Positions 1 to 7,271 of a stretch of DNA of 22,089 bases are shown one piece after another. How positions within the stretch are numbered: the first letter of the stretch is position 1; each line of letters starts with the position of its first letter. The position numbers were made by a program, and so were the translations under genes. Location of the stretch: the NCBI GenBank assembly GCA_900544265.1, contig UQUQ01000036.1, forward strand, positions 1-22,089, read 5' to 3'. The stretch comes from an uncultured Alistipes sp. GTDB lineage: Bacteria > Bacteroidota > Bacteroidia > Bacteroidales > Rikenellaceae. The notes under the pieces were generated by a model. It searched no databases, was not told where the DNA came from, and saw nothing but the letters and a program-made list of their open reading frames with translations.

Positions 1-137
1 CCTCTCTGAAAAATAAATGTTTTTATTGCTTATTATCCGCACCCAAAAAGTTGCATTTATAAGTTGAACTCAAGCAATTATCTATCAAAATCGCATGGTT
101 GCGTTGTCTTTGCCCTCTCTCTGTCGTCTGCGGCCGG

Positions 138-581
138 TCAGTCGTCCATCTCCGTGAGGCGGAACTTCCGGTCGAAGGTCAGCTCCAGCCCGTTGTCCAG
201 GCCGACCTCGTAGTCGCGGCGGCCGCGGTCGATCGAGACGATCTTCCGCTCCGGAAAGAGCCGCGCCACCTCGTCGGCAATCTGCCGCGGAACAGCCGCC
301 GCGGGCACCTCGCCGTATTTGCAGTCGAGCTCCTTCCAGAGGCCGTCCTCCAGGAACTCGACCTTCGCGCCGTTGACGAAGACCACCTTGTACTCCTTGT
401 CGAAGAAATCCTCGTCCACCTTGGCGTAGGAGACCTCCAGCCCGTCGAAATGGGTGCGCAGGAACTCGCGCGCCGCGGCGGGCAGCTCTCCGACGACGAT
501 CGGGCGGTCGTTGCCGGCCGCGGCCGGGAGCGTCCACGCCGAGAGCAGGATGCCGGCCAGTATGATTCGTGTTCTTTTCAT
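138..581 (-). CDS. Secreted PepSY-like (DUF2874-type) protein
   Basis: A 147-residue protein with an N-terminal signal peptide (basic MKRTR, hydrophobic stretch to about residue 20, likely cleavage after AAA near 22), so probably periplasmic. The mature part looks like two similar halves, about 31-88 and 92-146. Each has an amphipathic helix followed by a Y(K/E)V.(F/L).NG(A/L)(K/E) strand pattern, as in the PepSY-like family of Bacteroidota. These proteins are commonly encoded beside two-component systems; their biochemical role is poorly defined. ATG at 581 is chosen because it is preceded by GAGGCAACC and begins the signal peptide; a longer reading frame to 806 would run across the promoter and a terminator. 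The gene lies downstream of a histidine kinase on the same strand but has its own promoter with repeats like those of the regulator gene. Family assignment is from sequence pattern; function is not known. Confidence 0.8.
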   Translation of the reverse strand: MKRTRIILAGILLSAWTLPAAAGNDRPIVVGELPAAAREFLRTHFDGLEVSYAKVDEDFFDKEYKVVFVNGAKVEFLEDGLWKELDCKYGEVPAAAVPRQIADEVARLFPERKIVSIDRGRRDYEVGLDNGLELTFDRKFRLTEMDD

Positions 582-625
582 GGTTGCCTCTCTTTTGCGT
601 TCGGGTTTTCGTATCTTTCCGGGGA

Positions 626-662
626 CAAAGGTGCGGCGGAAATCTGAAACGAATCTGAAACG
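626..662 (-). promoter_or_regulatory. Promoter of PepSY-like gene with tandem 11-bp repeats
   Basis: On the plus strand AATCTGAAACG occurs twice back to back (641-651 and 652-662). Fifteen bases from the start of the nearer repeat lies CAAAGG, which on the minus strand is the -7 element ACCTTTG. No TTTG -33 box is present; the repeats occupy that position, as in class II activation by PhoB/OmpR-type regulators that bind 11-bp direct repeats. The same layout precedes the response regulator gene at 2793-2829. Binding by that regulator is inference. Confidence 0.7.
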
Positions 663-687
663 ACCTTCCCGGGAGCGGTTTTTTTGC

Positions 688-720
688 AAAAAAAGAACGG
701 CCGCCCTGCAGGCAGCCGTT
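688..720 (-). terminator. Rho-independent terminator after histidine kinase gene
   Basis: On the minus strand a 10-bp stem (720-711 with 705-696, one G-U pair) closes a 5-nt loop and is followed by C and then seven T (694-688). It lies about 110 nt past the kinase stop and before the PepSY-like promoter, so the two appear to be separate transcription units. Confidence 0.75.
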
Positions 721-827
721 TTCCGGTCTTTCCGATCGCCGATGCTCGGCGGCAACCTGCGGTTGCGCGCCGAAGCCGAAGAGCCAAAGTGAAGCGTGCC
801 GGACACAAGGCACCGCCGGGCAGTCCG

Positions 828-2102
828 TCACCGGACCGTCACCGTGAAGCGGTGCATTCCGGCCCCGTAGGCATATTCGATGCGCAGGCCCGAGAGGCAG
901 CAGATGGCCTCGGCGATCGAGAGCCCCAGGCCGGTCGACCCCTCCTTCTTTGCGCCCTGATAGAAGCGCTCGAAGAGGAGTGCGGCATCGAGCGGCCCCG
1001 CGGCCCCGCTGTTCTCCACGCGCAGGCCGTGCGGCGAAAGCGTCACGACGATCTCACCCCCCGCGTCGCCGTGCACGAAGGCGTTTTTGAGCAGGTTGTT
1101 CACCAGACTCGCCGCCAGCGTCGGGTTCATGTTCACGACCAGACGCCCCTCCTCGTGCATCGCAAGGTGCATGCCGCGCGAGGCGTAGATCTCCGCGAGG
1201 TCCTCGGCCGTGCGCCCGGCAAGGGCATTGAAATCGACCTCCCCGGTCTCGGGGAACTGGCCGTTGTCGATCTTCGAGAGCAACAGCAGCGAGCGGTTGA
1301 GCCGCACGAGGTAGTCGAGCGTGCGCTGCACCTTGGCAATCTCGCCCAGCTGCGCCTCCGTGAGGGTCGCACCCTCGTCGACCAACATCTCCAGGCGGTT
1401 GCGGCAGACGGCCAGCGGCGTCTGCATCTCGTGCGAGGCGTTGCCGATAAACTGCTTCTGACGGTCGAAGAGCTGCTCGGCACGCGCCGCATAGCGGCTC
1501 GCCGCCTCGTTCAACCGGCAGAACTCCGTGATGTTCGTGTCGCATGCCAGGGGCGGGTTCTTCCCCCCGACCGTGTACTCGTCGAGCCAGCGCAGCAGCG
1601 CGTGCAGCGGCCGCAGCGTGCGGTGGAGCACCAGCACGTTGACCGCCAGGATCGTCAGCAGCAGGAAGAGATAGAGCCAGACGATCCACCAGAGGATCGC
1701 CTCGCGCAGCTCGTCCTTCTCGAAGGTCGGCGTCATCACCGTCAGCTCGAACCAGCGGCCGTCGCGGTCGCGGAAGATCGTGCGCAGCACGCGCGCCGGC
1801 TCCTCGTCATCCTGCTCGGGAATATAGATCTCCTCGTCCGTGTAACGCTCGTGCGAAAGCCGGGAGGCATACTCCTGCGCAACCTCCTTCAGGAAGTAGC
1901 CCTCGTTGCCCGAGGCCGTCGAGATCACCTCGCGGCCGGAGAGCTGCTGTGTGATGATCGCCTCGGCACGGTGCTCGAGGGCATCGTCCGTCTCGTCGTT
2001 GATCTCGTCGACGAGCGTGACGTAGAAAAAGAGGGCCCACGCCGCCAGCAGCAGCGACAGCACCCACGAAATATGGAGGATGATCCGGTAGACGAGTTTC
2101 AC
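828..2102 (-). CDS. Two-component sensor histidine kinase
   Basis: A 424-residue membrane histidine kinase. Transmembrane segments lie at about 9-29 and 138-160, flanking a roughly 105-residue periplasmic sensor region. A short linker leads to the HisKA domain with phospho-acceptor His224 in NASHEMQTPL. The ATPase domain shows an N box (N335, N336, N340) and the glycine-rich GSTGLGL motif at 388-394. The D-box region is present as RVENSG (361-366), without the usual DxGxG, which is a divergence to note. The start is GTG at 2102, overlapping the regulator's TGA stop as GTGA, so the two are translationally coupled. The longer frame to 2243 would overlap the regulator by about 145 nt and adds no kinase-like sequence. 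It is expected to phosphorylate the adjacent OmpR-family regulator; the signal sensed is unknown. Confidence 0.93.
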   Translation of the reverse strand: MKLVYRIILHISWVLSLLLAAWALFFYVTLVDEINDETDDALEHRAEAIITQQLSGREVISTASGNEGYFLKEVAQEYASRLSHERYTDEEIYIPEQDDEEPARVLRTIFRDRDGRWFELTVMTPTFEKDELREAILWWIVWLYLFLLLTILAVNVLVLHRTLRPLHALLRWLDEYTVGGKNPPLACDTNITEFCRLNEAASRYAARAEQLFDRQKQFIGNASHEMQTPLAVCRNRLEMLVDEGATLTEAQLGEIAKVQRTLDYLVRLNRSLLLLSKIDNGQFPETGEVDFNALAGRTAEDLAEIYASRGMHLAMHEEGRLVVNMNPTLAASLVNNLLKNAFVHGDAGGEIVVTLSPHGLRVENSGAAGPLDAALLFERFYQGAKKEGSTGLGLSIAEAICCLSGLRIEYAYGAGMHRFTVTVR

Positions 2103-2776
2103 GGCTGGACGAGCTTGTAGCCGAAGCCGTAGACGGCACGGATCTCCGTGTCGGCCCCCGCCTCGGCGAGTTTGCGCCGCAGATTCTTCATCTGGGCATA
2201 GACGAAATCGAAGTTGTCGACCTGGTCGATGTGGTCGCCCCACACGGCCTCGGCCAGCGTCGCCTTGTCGACCGTATGGCCGGGGCGGCTCATGAAGTAG
2301 CAGAGAATGTCGTACTCCTTGCGCAGCAGCTCAACGGGACGGCCCGCCACCTCCACGCGGCGACTGTCGGGATAGACGCGCACGTTGCCCGCCTCGAGCG
2401 TCTGCTCGCCGCCGCGCTGGTGGCGGCGCAGCACGCTGCGGATGCGGGCGCTCAGCTCCGCCAGGTGGAACGGCTTGGGCAGGTAGTCGTCGGCCCCGAG
2501 CTCCAGCCCCTCGATCTTGTCGTCAAGCGAGTCACGCGCCGAGATGATGATGATGCCCGCGCGGCGACGCTGCCGCTTGAGCTCCTCGAGCAGCCGCAGG
2601 CCGCTGCCTCCGGGCAGCATGATGTCGAGCAGGATGCAGTCGTAGTCGTAGGCCGCGATCTTGTCGAGCGCCGAGGCGTAGTCGGCGGCCTGCTCGACGA
2701 CATAGTGCTCGCGCTGGAGCGTGCGGGTCATGATCTCGCGCAGGGAGGGTTCATCTTCGACAATGAGCAGTTTCAT
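2099..2776 (-). CDS. OmpR/PhoB-family response regulator
   Basis: A 225-residue two-domain regulator. The receiver domain (about 1-118) has the acidic pair at E7/D8, phospho-acceptor Asp51 in LLDIMLPG, conserved Ser79 and Lys101 in LPKPF. The winged-helix DNA-binding domain covers about 125-223 and ends with the family-typical YGFGYKL. It is the first gene of an operon with the kinase. The promoter just upstream has 11-bp repeats resembling those in front of the PepSY-like gene, suggesting autoregulation. The -7 element ends only 16 nt before the ATG, so the 5' leader should be about 10-13 nt with no Shine-Dalgarno. The specific ortholog within Bacteroidota (for example RprY-like) cannot be fixed by eye. 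Confidence 0.94.
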   Translation of the reverse strand: MKLLIVEDEPSLREIMTRTLQREHYVVEQAADYASALDKIAAYDYDCILLDIMLPGGSGLRLLEELKRQRRRAGIIIISARDSLDDKIEGLELGADDYLPKPFHLAELSARIRSVLRRHQRGGEQTLEAGNVRVYPDSRRVEVAGRPVELLRKEYDILCYFMSRPGHTVDKATLAEAVWGDHIDQVDNFDFVYAQMKNLRRKLAEAGADTEIRAVYGFGYKLVQP

Positions 2777-2792
2777 GGCATATCGTTTTGTG

Positions 2793-2829
2793 CAAAGGTC
2801 GCCGGCAAATCTGAAAAGAAACCGAAATC
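2793..2829 (-). promoter_or_regulatory. Promoter of response regulator gene with 11-bp repeats
   Basis: Plus-strand AATCTGAAAAG (2808-2818) is followed directly by the related AAACCGAAATC (2819-2829). CAAAGG at 2793-2798 is the minus-strand CCTTTG -7 element. The distance from CAAAGG to AATCTGAAA is 15 bases, the same as at 626-662 before the PepSY-like gene. Probable site for self-regulation by the encoded regulator (inference). Confidence 0.65.
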
Positions 2830-2833
2830 CGCC

Positions 2834-3820
2834 CTACAGCTGCCCCGTGCACTCGAAGTAGCGGCGCAGCACCAGCAGTGAAATGAGCCGCTCGCGGTGC
2901 GGATCGCGGAACTGACGGATGTAGTCGTGGGCGTGCCGGATCATCGCCTCGGCCTGCTCGGGGTGGCTGCTGAAATAGTGCATGCGCTCCTCGAGATCGG
3001 CGTAGTCGGGCCGGATTTCGACATAATGGTAATTCGGGACGAGCGTCCCCTCCATGAACCAGGTCTCGTAGGTCGGGCGCGGCATGACGGGCAGCGAATT
3101 GGTCGACATCACCCACTTGAGGTTGGTCGCCACGTCGTTTCCCTCGATCGTCAGGATGTAGCGGTAGCGCAGGTGGTCGTACATCGAGATGTGGGGCTTC
3201 GTCCACTCGGGCGGCAGCGAGGCGTGGCGGTTCGAGATGCCGGCGTCGCAGCAGGCCGAACCGAAGTAGCGCTCCATGAAGCGGCGGCGCAGGTGGTGGT
3301 TCGGATGGTGGCAGTTGATCGCGCAGCGGAAGATCGCACGGTCCTCCTTCTCCCGGAACGGGATGTCGTCCCTGAGGAAGACGAAGTGGCGGAACTTGTC
3401 GAGATTCAGCAGCACGGAGTTGGCGTTGTCCCCGGCGATGGGCCGGCTCTTGACGACGGAGGGGATGTCGGGCACCTGCGTCACGTCCCCCGGGATCATG
3501 TTCCAGCGCAGCGCGTCGTCGAACCAGCGCGTGAATTCGTAGGAGTCGAAGAAGTAGGCCGTGCGGACCCCCTTTCCGAAGCGGTGTTCGCCGAGCGGCT
3601 TCGACCGCTCGACGGGCAGCGTGGCCCCCTCGGGCAGGCGGTTGTAATACGACACACGCTGCAGGATGTAGTCCCGGTCGCTGCGCCGCTCCACCTCGGA
3701 GAGCACCTCGTCGAGCCGCCGCTGCAGAAGCGGCCGCGGCACGGCATAGCGGACAAAGTTCCGGACAAAATAGAAGAACTTGACGGGTTTGTTGTGGAAG
3801 ATGCGGTTCAGTTCATTCAT
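2834..3820 (-). CDS. Glycosyltransferase family 90 (CAP10/LpsA-type)
   Basis: A 328-residue protein without signal peptide or clear membrane span. It resembles the Glyco_transf_90/CAP10 family, which includes bacterial enzymes that add sugars (xylose, glucose or galactose in studied members) to lipopolysaccharide or capsule. The most telling part is the C-terminal half: the conserved GND..TNLKWVMSTNSLP block (residues 228-244), followed by the TWFMEGTLVPNYHYVEI block (253-269) typical of the sugar-nucleotide site. ATG at 3820 begins MNELNR; upstream in-frame codons add 44 residues of low plausibility. It stands alone: its stop lies just before the regulator promoter, and about 340 nt without a gene separate it from fabH. 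The acceptor and donor are unknown, and no other surface-polysaccharide genes are visible here. Confidence 0.82.
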   Translation of the reverse strand: MNELNRIFHNKPVKFFYFVRNFVRYAVPRPLLQRRLDEVLSEVERRSDRDYILQRVSYYNRLPEGATLPVERSKPLGEHRFGKGVRTAYFFDSYEFTRWFDDALRWNMIPGDVTQVPDIPSVVKSRPIAGDNANSVLLNLDKFRHFVFLRDDIPFREKEDRAIFRCAINCHHPNHHLRRRFMERYFGSACCDAGISNRHASLPPEWTKPHISMYDHLRYRYILTIEGNDVATNLKWVMSTNSLPVMPRPTYETWFMEGTLVPNYHYVEIRPDYADLEERMHYFSSHPEQAEAMIRHAHDYIRQFRDPHRERLISLLVLRRYFECTGQL

Positions 3821-4007
3821 CGTTTCATGCGGCGTTCGTTCGATACGAAAACAGGTCCGGGGCGGCACCCCGAAAAGATGGAAAAAGGCCGCAGCGACCT
3901 CCGTCGTGCAACCTTTCTCCATTTGATTGATCCGCCGGCCACAGGCGGGCATCCGGGCTTCTCCGCTCCGGGAAAAATATCAAGGTCCGGATCGTTCGTC
4001 CCACCCG

Positions 4008-4073
4008 TCGGATTGGCCGTTCGCCCGGGGGGAGGTGCGCTCCCCTCCGAATCGGATTGGCCGTTCACCCCGG
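4008..4073. repeat. Direct repeat in the 340-nt gap before the glycosyltransferase
   Basis: The gap 3821-4162 holds no convincing gene and no TAnnTTTG promoter that I could find. It contains a near-identical 22-bp direct repeat (4008-4029 and 4052-4073, core TCGGATTGGCCGTTC). Between the copies, 4029-4045 forms a small hairpin (GGGGAG, 5-nt loop, CTCCCC). Function unknown. Confidence 0.5.
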
Positions 4074-4162
4074 TCGGAATTATCCGTTTTGCATCCCCTC
4101 CGCCCGGTCTGCCGGTCTGTTCGCCCGGCGTGCCCGGCAAGGGGACCGCTCCGGGAAGCTGA

Positions 4163-5197
4163 CTACTCCTGCTTGGCTTCGGGCTTCACCTGGCAGGCCT
4201 TCGAGCCGTCGTAGAGCCACTTCACGTAGATGGCACCCCACGTGTAACCGCCGCCGAAGGCCGACAGGATGAGGTTGTCGCCCGGGCGCAGCTCATGCTC
4301 GTAGTCGTACAGACACGACGGAATCGTCGCGGCCGTGGTATTGCCGTTGCGGTCGATGTTGATCATGCACTTGTCGGTGGTGATCCCCATGCGGCGGGCC
4401 GTGGCGTCGATGATGCGCAGGTTGGCCTGATGAGGCACCAGGTAGCGGATGTCGTCGCCCGTCAGGTGATGGCGCTCCATCATCTCGACCGAGACGTCGG
4501 CCATCTTCGACACGGCAGCCTTGAATACGGCGTGGCCGTCCCAGGTGATGGTGTGCCAGTTGTTCTGCACCGTCTCGAGCGAGGCCGGGTAGCGCGAACC
4601 GCCCGCCTTCATGTAGAGCTGCAACTCGCCCGAGCCGTCCGAGTGAAGAATCGAGTCGATGACGCCGTAGCCCTCCGTATTGGGCTCGAGCAGCACGGCC
4701 GCGGCACCGTCACCGAAGATCGGGCAGGTCGTGCGGTCCGTATAGTCGACGATCGACGACATCTTGTCGGCACCGACGACGATGATCTTCTTGCTCGTGC
4801 CGGCCTCGATGAACTTCGCACCCGTGGTCAGGGCGAAGAGGAAGCCGCTGCACGCCGCCGACACGTCGTATGCGAAGGCGTTCTTGCAACCGGCCTGGTC
4901 GGCGATCAGGTTGCCCGTCGAGGGGAAGAACATGTCCGGCGTCACGGTGGCGCAGATCACGACGTCGATCTCCATCGGGTCGACACCCGTCTTGTCGAGC
5001 AGGTTCAGCACGGCGCGCGCTCCCATGTAGGAGGTGCCGATGCCCTCGCCCTTGAGGATGTGGCGCGTCTTGATGCCGACGTGCGACATGATCCATTCGT
5101 CGGTCGTATCAACCATGCGGCTCAACTCTTCGTTGGTCAGGATGTAATCGGGAAGGTACTCCCCCACACCCGTTATCGCAGCTGTTATTTTACCCAT
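4163..5197 (-). CDS. fabH: 3-oxoacyl-[ACP] synthase III (KAS III)
   Basis: A 344-residue beta-ketoacyl-ACP synthase III, which condenses an acyl-CoA primer with malonyl-ACP to start type II fatty acid synthesis in the cytoplasm. The catalytic triad is visible: Cys116 in SAACSGF, His256 in VPHQAN and Asn286 in RNGNTTAA, along with the C-terminal AFGGGYTWG glycine-rich block. Length is slightly above the usual 310-340 because of a short charged tail. It follows plsX with a 26-nt gap containing AAAGGAAAAAG before the ATG, a better ribosome-binding site than most genes here. Order yceD-rpmF-plsX-fabH is conserved across many bacteria. The stop is TAG. Confidence 0.97.
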   Translation of the reverse strand: MGKITAAITGVGEYLPDYILTNEELSRMVDTTDEWIMSHVGIKTRHILKGEGIGTSYMGARAVLNLLDKTGVDPMEIDVVICATVTPDMFFPSTGNLIADQAGCKNAFAYDVSAACSGFLFALTTGAKFIEAGTSKKIIVVGADKMSSIVDYTDRTTCPIFGDGAAAVLLEPNTEGYGVIDSILHSDGSGELQLYMKAGGSRYPASLETVQNNWHTITWDGHAVFKAAVSKMADVSVEMMERHHLTGDDIRYLVPHQANLRIIDATARRMGITTDKCMINIDRNGNTTAATIPSCLYDYEHELRPGDNLILSAFGGGYTWGAIYVKWLYDGSKACQVKPEAKQE

Positions 5198-5223
5198 TAA
5201 CTTTTTCCTTTACCTGATTTGAC

Positions 5224-6174
5224 TTATTCGTTTTGGAAGGCCTGCTGCAGCTTGGCAGTCAGACCGGCGCGGATGACCTGCTCGGTCGAAAGAATCATGC
5301 TCCGGATGGCCTTGGGCGACGAGCACCCGTGGCCGATGATGACCGGCGCGTTGACTCCCAGCACGGGCGTACCTCCGATATTTTCGTAGTTCATGGCGTC
5401 CCAGAAGGCGTTGCCGCCGCCGAGCGCCCGGTTGATGCGATAGAGGCCCTCGGCCATCTTCAGCACCGTGTTGCCCACGAAGCCGTCGCAGACGATCACG
5501 TCGGCAACCTGCCCGGAGAAGATGTGCGAACCCTCGACGTTGCCGACGAAGTGGATGCGGCCGTCGGCCTTGAGCAGTTCGTAGGTCGCCTTGGCCTGCG
5601 CATTGCCCTTGGTCTCCTCCTCACCGATGTTGAGCACGGCGACACGCGGACGCTCGATCCCCAGCACCGACTCGGCATAGATCGAGCCGATGAGACCGTA
5701 CTGCGCCAGCACCTCGGGTTTGCAGTCGACGTTCAGCCCCACGTCCAGCAGCAGGGAGGGGCGTCCGGCAGCCGTGGGAACGACGGACGAGATCGTCGGG
5801 CGGATGACCCCCTCGATCGGCTTGACGGCATACATCGAACCGACCATCATGGCGCCCGTGGAGCCGGCACTCGCGAAGCCGTCGACGGCTCCCCTGGCCA
5901 GGCAGGCGAAACCTACCGTGATGCTCGAATCGGTCTTGGTCTGGAACGCCTTGGCGGGGTGGTCACCCATCTCGATGACCTCCGTCGTGGGTACGATGTC
6001 GAACCGCTCGGCCGGGCAGCCCTCGGCCGCCAGCACCTCGCGGATGCGCCGCTCGTCGCCGAAAAGCACGATCCGGCTGTCGGCGCCTACGGCCTCGAGC
6101 GCCATCACGGCACCCTTGACCGCCGCCTCGGGAGCGAAATCGCCGCCCATGGCATCAATACCAATCTTTAACAT
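5224..6174 (-). CDS. plsX: Phosphate acyltransferase PlsX
   Basis: A 316-residue acyl-ACP:phosphate transacylase that makes acyl-phosphate for PlsY in phosphatidic acid synthesis; a peripheral membrane enzyme in studied species. It begins with the family-typical MLKIGIDAMGGDFAPEA and keeps the DHPAKAFQTKTDSS region (residues 72-85), the FASAGSTGAMM block (about 100-110) and the ICDGFVGN motif near 228-235. Length is close to the family norm of about 330. It sits between rpmF and fabH on one strand; a terminator-like hairpin in the 124-nt gap upstream may lower its transcription relative to rpmF. No separate promoter was recognised in that gap. Confidence 0.97.
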   Translation of the reverse strand: MLKIGIDAMGGDFAPEAAVKGAVMALEAVGADSRIVLFGDERRIREVLAAEGCPAERFDIVPTTEVIEMGDHPAKAFQTKTDSSITVGFACLARGAVDGFASAGSTGAMMVGSMYAVKPIEGVIRPTISSVVPTAAGRPSLLLDVGLNVDCKPEVLAQYGLIGSIYAESVLGIERPRVAVLNIGEEETKGNAQAKATYELLKADGRIHFVGNVEGSHIFSGQVADVIVCDGFVGNTVLKMAEGLYRINRALGGGNAFWDAMNYENIGGTPVLGVNAPVIIGHGCSSPKAIRSMILSTEQVIRAGLTAKLQQAFQNE

Positions 6175-6254
6175 ATTCGTGCGATTTGGTGGTTATCGTC
6201 CCCGCCCCGCAGCCGCACGAACGCACGCGCGGGCGCGAAGACATCATGAAAATC

Positions 6255-6287
6255 AAAAAGAGCCTCTCCCCGCGGGGATGCGCTCTT
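6255..6287 (-). terminator. Terminator or attenuator between rpmF and plsX
   Basis: On the minus strand AAGAGC (6287-6282) pairs with GCTCTT (6263-6258), enclosing an inner CCCC/GGGG-rich hairpin, and the stem runs into five T (6259-6255). It lies 12 nt after the rpmF stop. As plsX and fabH have no evident promoter of their own, it probably works as a partial terminator that sets a higher level for L32. Confidence 0.6.
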
Positions 6288-6298
6288 CTCGCAGGCGG

Positions 6299-6484
6299 TT
6301 ATTCGGCCGCCTTCTTCTCGATGGCCAGCTTGCCGCGGTAGAAACCGCACTCGGGGCATACGCGGTGGTAGAGCACCGAAGCGCCGCAGTTCGAGCAGGT
6401 AACGACCGTCGGAACAACGGCCTTGTAGTGAGTTCTTCTCTTATCACGTCGCGTCGACGAGATTTTGTGTTTAGGATGTGCCAT
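6299..6484 (-). CDS. rpmF: Ribosomal protein bL32
   Basis: A 61-residue large-subunit protein. It starts with MAHPKHKISSTRRDKRRTH, typical of L32, and carries a zinc-ribbon with four cysteines, C30, C33, C43 and C46 (CSNC and CPEC), so this is the zinc-binding (C+) form. Second gene of the yceD-rpmF-plsX-fabH cluster, 30 nt after yceD. Confidence 0.98.
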   Translation of the reverse strand: MAHPKHKISSTRRDKRRTHYKAVVPTVVTCSNCGASVLYHRVCPECGFYRGKLAIEKKAAE

Positions 6485-6514
6485 TTTACAACAAGAATTA
6501 TAAGTTTGACGTAT

Positions 6515-7117
6515 CTATTCTCTCTGTTTTTCCTCTTTTCCGGTGCCGGAAACCCGCTCCGCGGCCTCCATCTCCGCCTTCAGCGCCGCAAGTTTCGACA
6601 GCCCCTCCGCCGGGATCGACTCTTCGGCCTGCTCGCGGGCGCGGGCCTCGATGCCGGCGAACTCCTCGCCCGAGACGATGCGGAACCGCCGCATCATTTC
6701 GGGGTTGCACTCCCCCTCGGGATGCACCCGCTGATAGGGCAGCGAGAGCACGATGCTCTCGTAGATATACTGCATGAGGTCGACCTCGTCCTCCACGGGC
6801 GAGAGCCACAGCACATCCCCGTCGTACTCGCGCTCCTCGTCCGAGAAGCGGACCAGCAGCCGGCCGTCGTAGTCGACCGGAATGCGGCAGTCCTCCAGGC
6901 AGCGGTCGCACTCGACTACGACATGGCCCGTGATGCGCACGTCGATCACGAGCTGCGTCTCGGCACGGTCCAGCCGCACGTGCACGTCGCACGCGCCGTC
7001 CTTGATGTCCCCGGCGGAAAAGGCCTCGAAGAGCTCGCGACCGACCTTGAAATCAAAGTCGTGCGGGCCCGGTTTCAGCCCCCTGTACGCGATCGAATAT
7101 GTTTTTCCGACCTCCAT
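6515..7117 (-). CDS. yceD: DUF177 / YceD-family protein
   Basis: A 200-residue cytoplasmic protein of the YceD/DUF177 family, almost always encoded immediately upstream of rpmF; in studied bacteria and plants it is linked to 23S rRNA accumulation. Visible family marks are the VECDRCLE segment (69-76) after a strand reading GHVVV, and the conserved IVLSLPYQRVH segment (122-132) followed by C137. The C-terminus is charged and probably helical (157-200). ATG at 7117 is chosen: it lies about 19 nt past the -7 box, and the upstream in-frame Mets would lie inside the promoter. The leader is about 15 nt with no strong Shine-Dalgarno. Confidence 0.9.
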   Translation of the reverse strand: MEVGKTYSIAYRGLKPGPHDFDFKVGRELFEAFSAGDIKDGACDVHVRLDRAETQLVIDVRITGHVVVECDRCLEDCRIPVDYDGRLLVRFSDEEREYDGDVLWLSPVEDEVDLMQYIYESIVLSLPYQRVHPEGECNPEMMRRFRIVSGEEFAGIEARAREQAEESIPAEGLSKLAALKAEMEAAERVSGTGKEEKQRE

Positions 7118-7135
7118 TTGTACGCGTTTAGTGCG

Positions 7136-7166
7136 CAAAGTTACTAAAAAATAAGACATTTGCAAA
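7136..7166 (-). promoter_or_regulatory. Promoter of yceD-rpmF-plsX-fabH
   Basis: Minus-strand TTTG (7166-7163), 19 nt, then TAACTTTG (7143-7136): an exact match to the Bacteroidota primary sigma consensus. The yceD ATG follows 18 nt after the box. Confidence 0.85.
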
Positions 7167-7234
7167 GGAATCGCAGATATTTAGCACAGATCGGGCCCCG
7201 CAGCCGGGGTTTCACACGCCCGCCCGCAAATAAA

Positions 7235-7266
7235 TTTGGAGGAGCCGCCCCGATGCGCTATCTTTG
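7235..7266 (+). promoter_or_regulatory. Promoter of the small divergent gene
   Basis: TTTG (7235-7238), 20 nt, then TATCTTTG (7259-7266), an exact consensus. The ATG of the next gene starts at 7272, so transcription should begin within about 2-4 nt of the start codon. Confidence 0.8.
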
Positions 7267-7271
7267 TTCCC

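Noticed and set aside
1..137. AT-rich left edge considered as a gene or an attachment site
   Set aside because: No open frame with a start signal and no repeat of tRNA sequence; only a lower GC content than the rest.
684..2120. 478-codon plus-strand frame opposite the histidine kinase
   Set aside because: Low-complexity antisense shadow crossing a terminator; kinase motifs on the minus strand are unambiguous.
2897..4162. 421-codon plus-strand frame opposite the glycosyltransferase
   Set aside because: Antisense shadow; the minus strand encodes a recognisable GT90-type protein.
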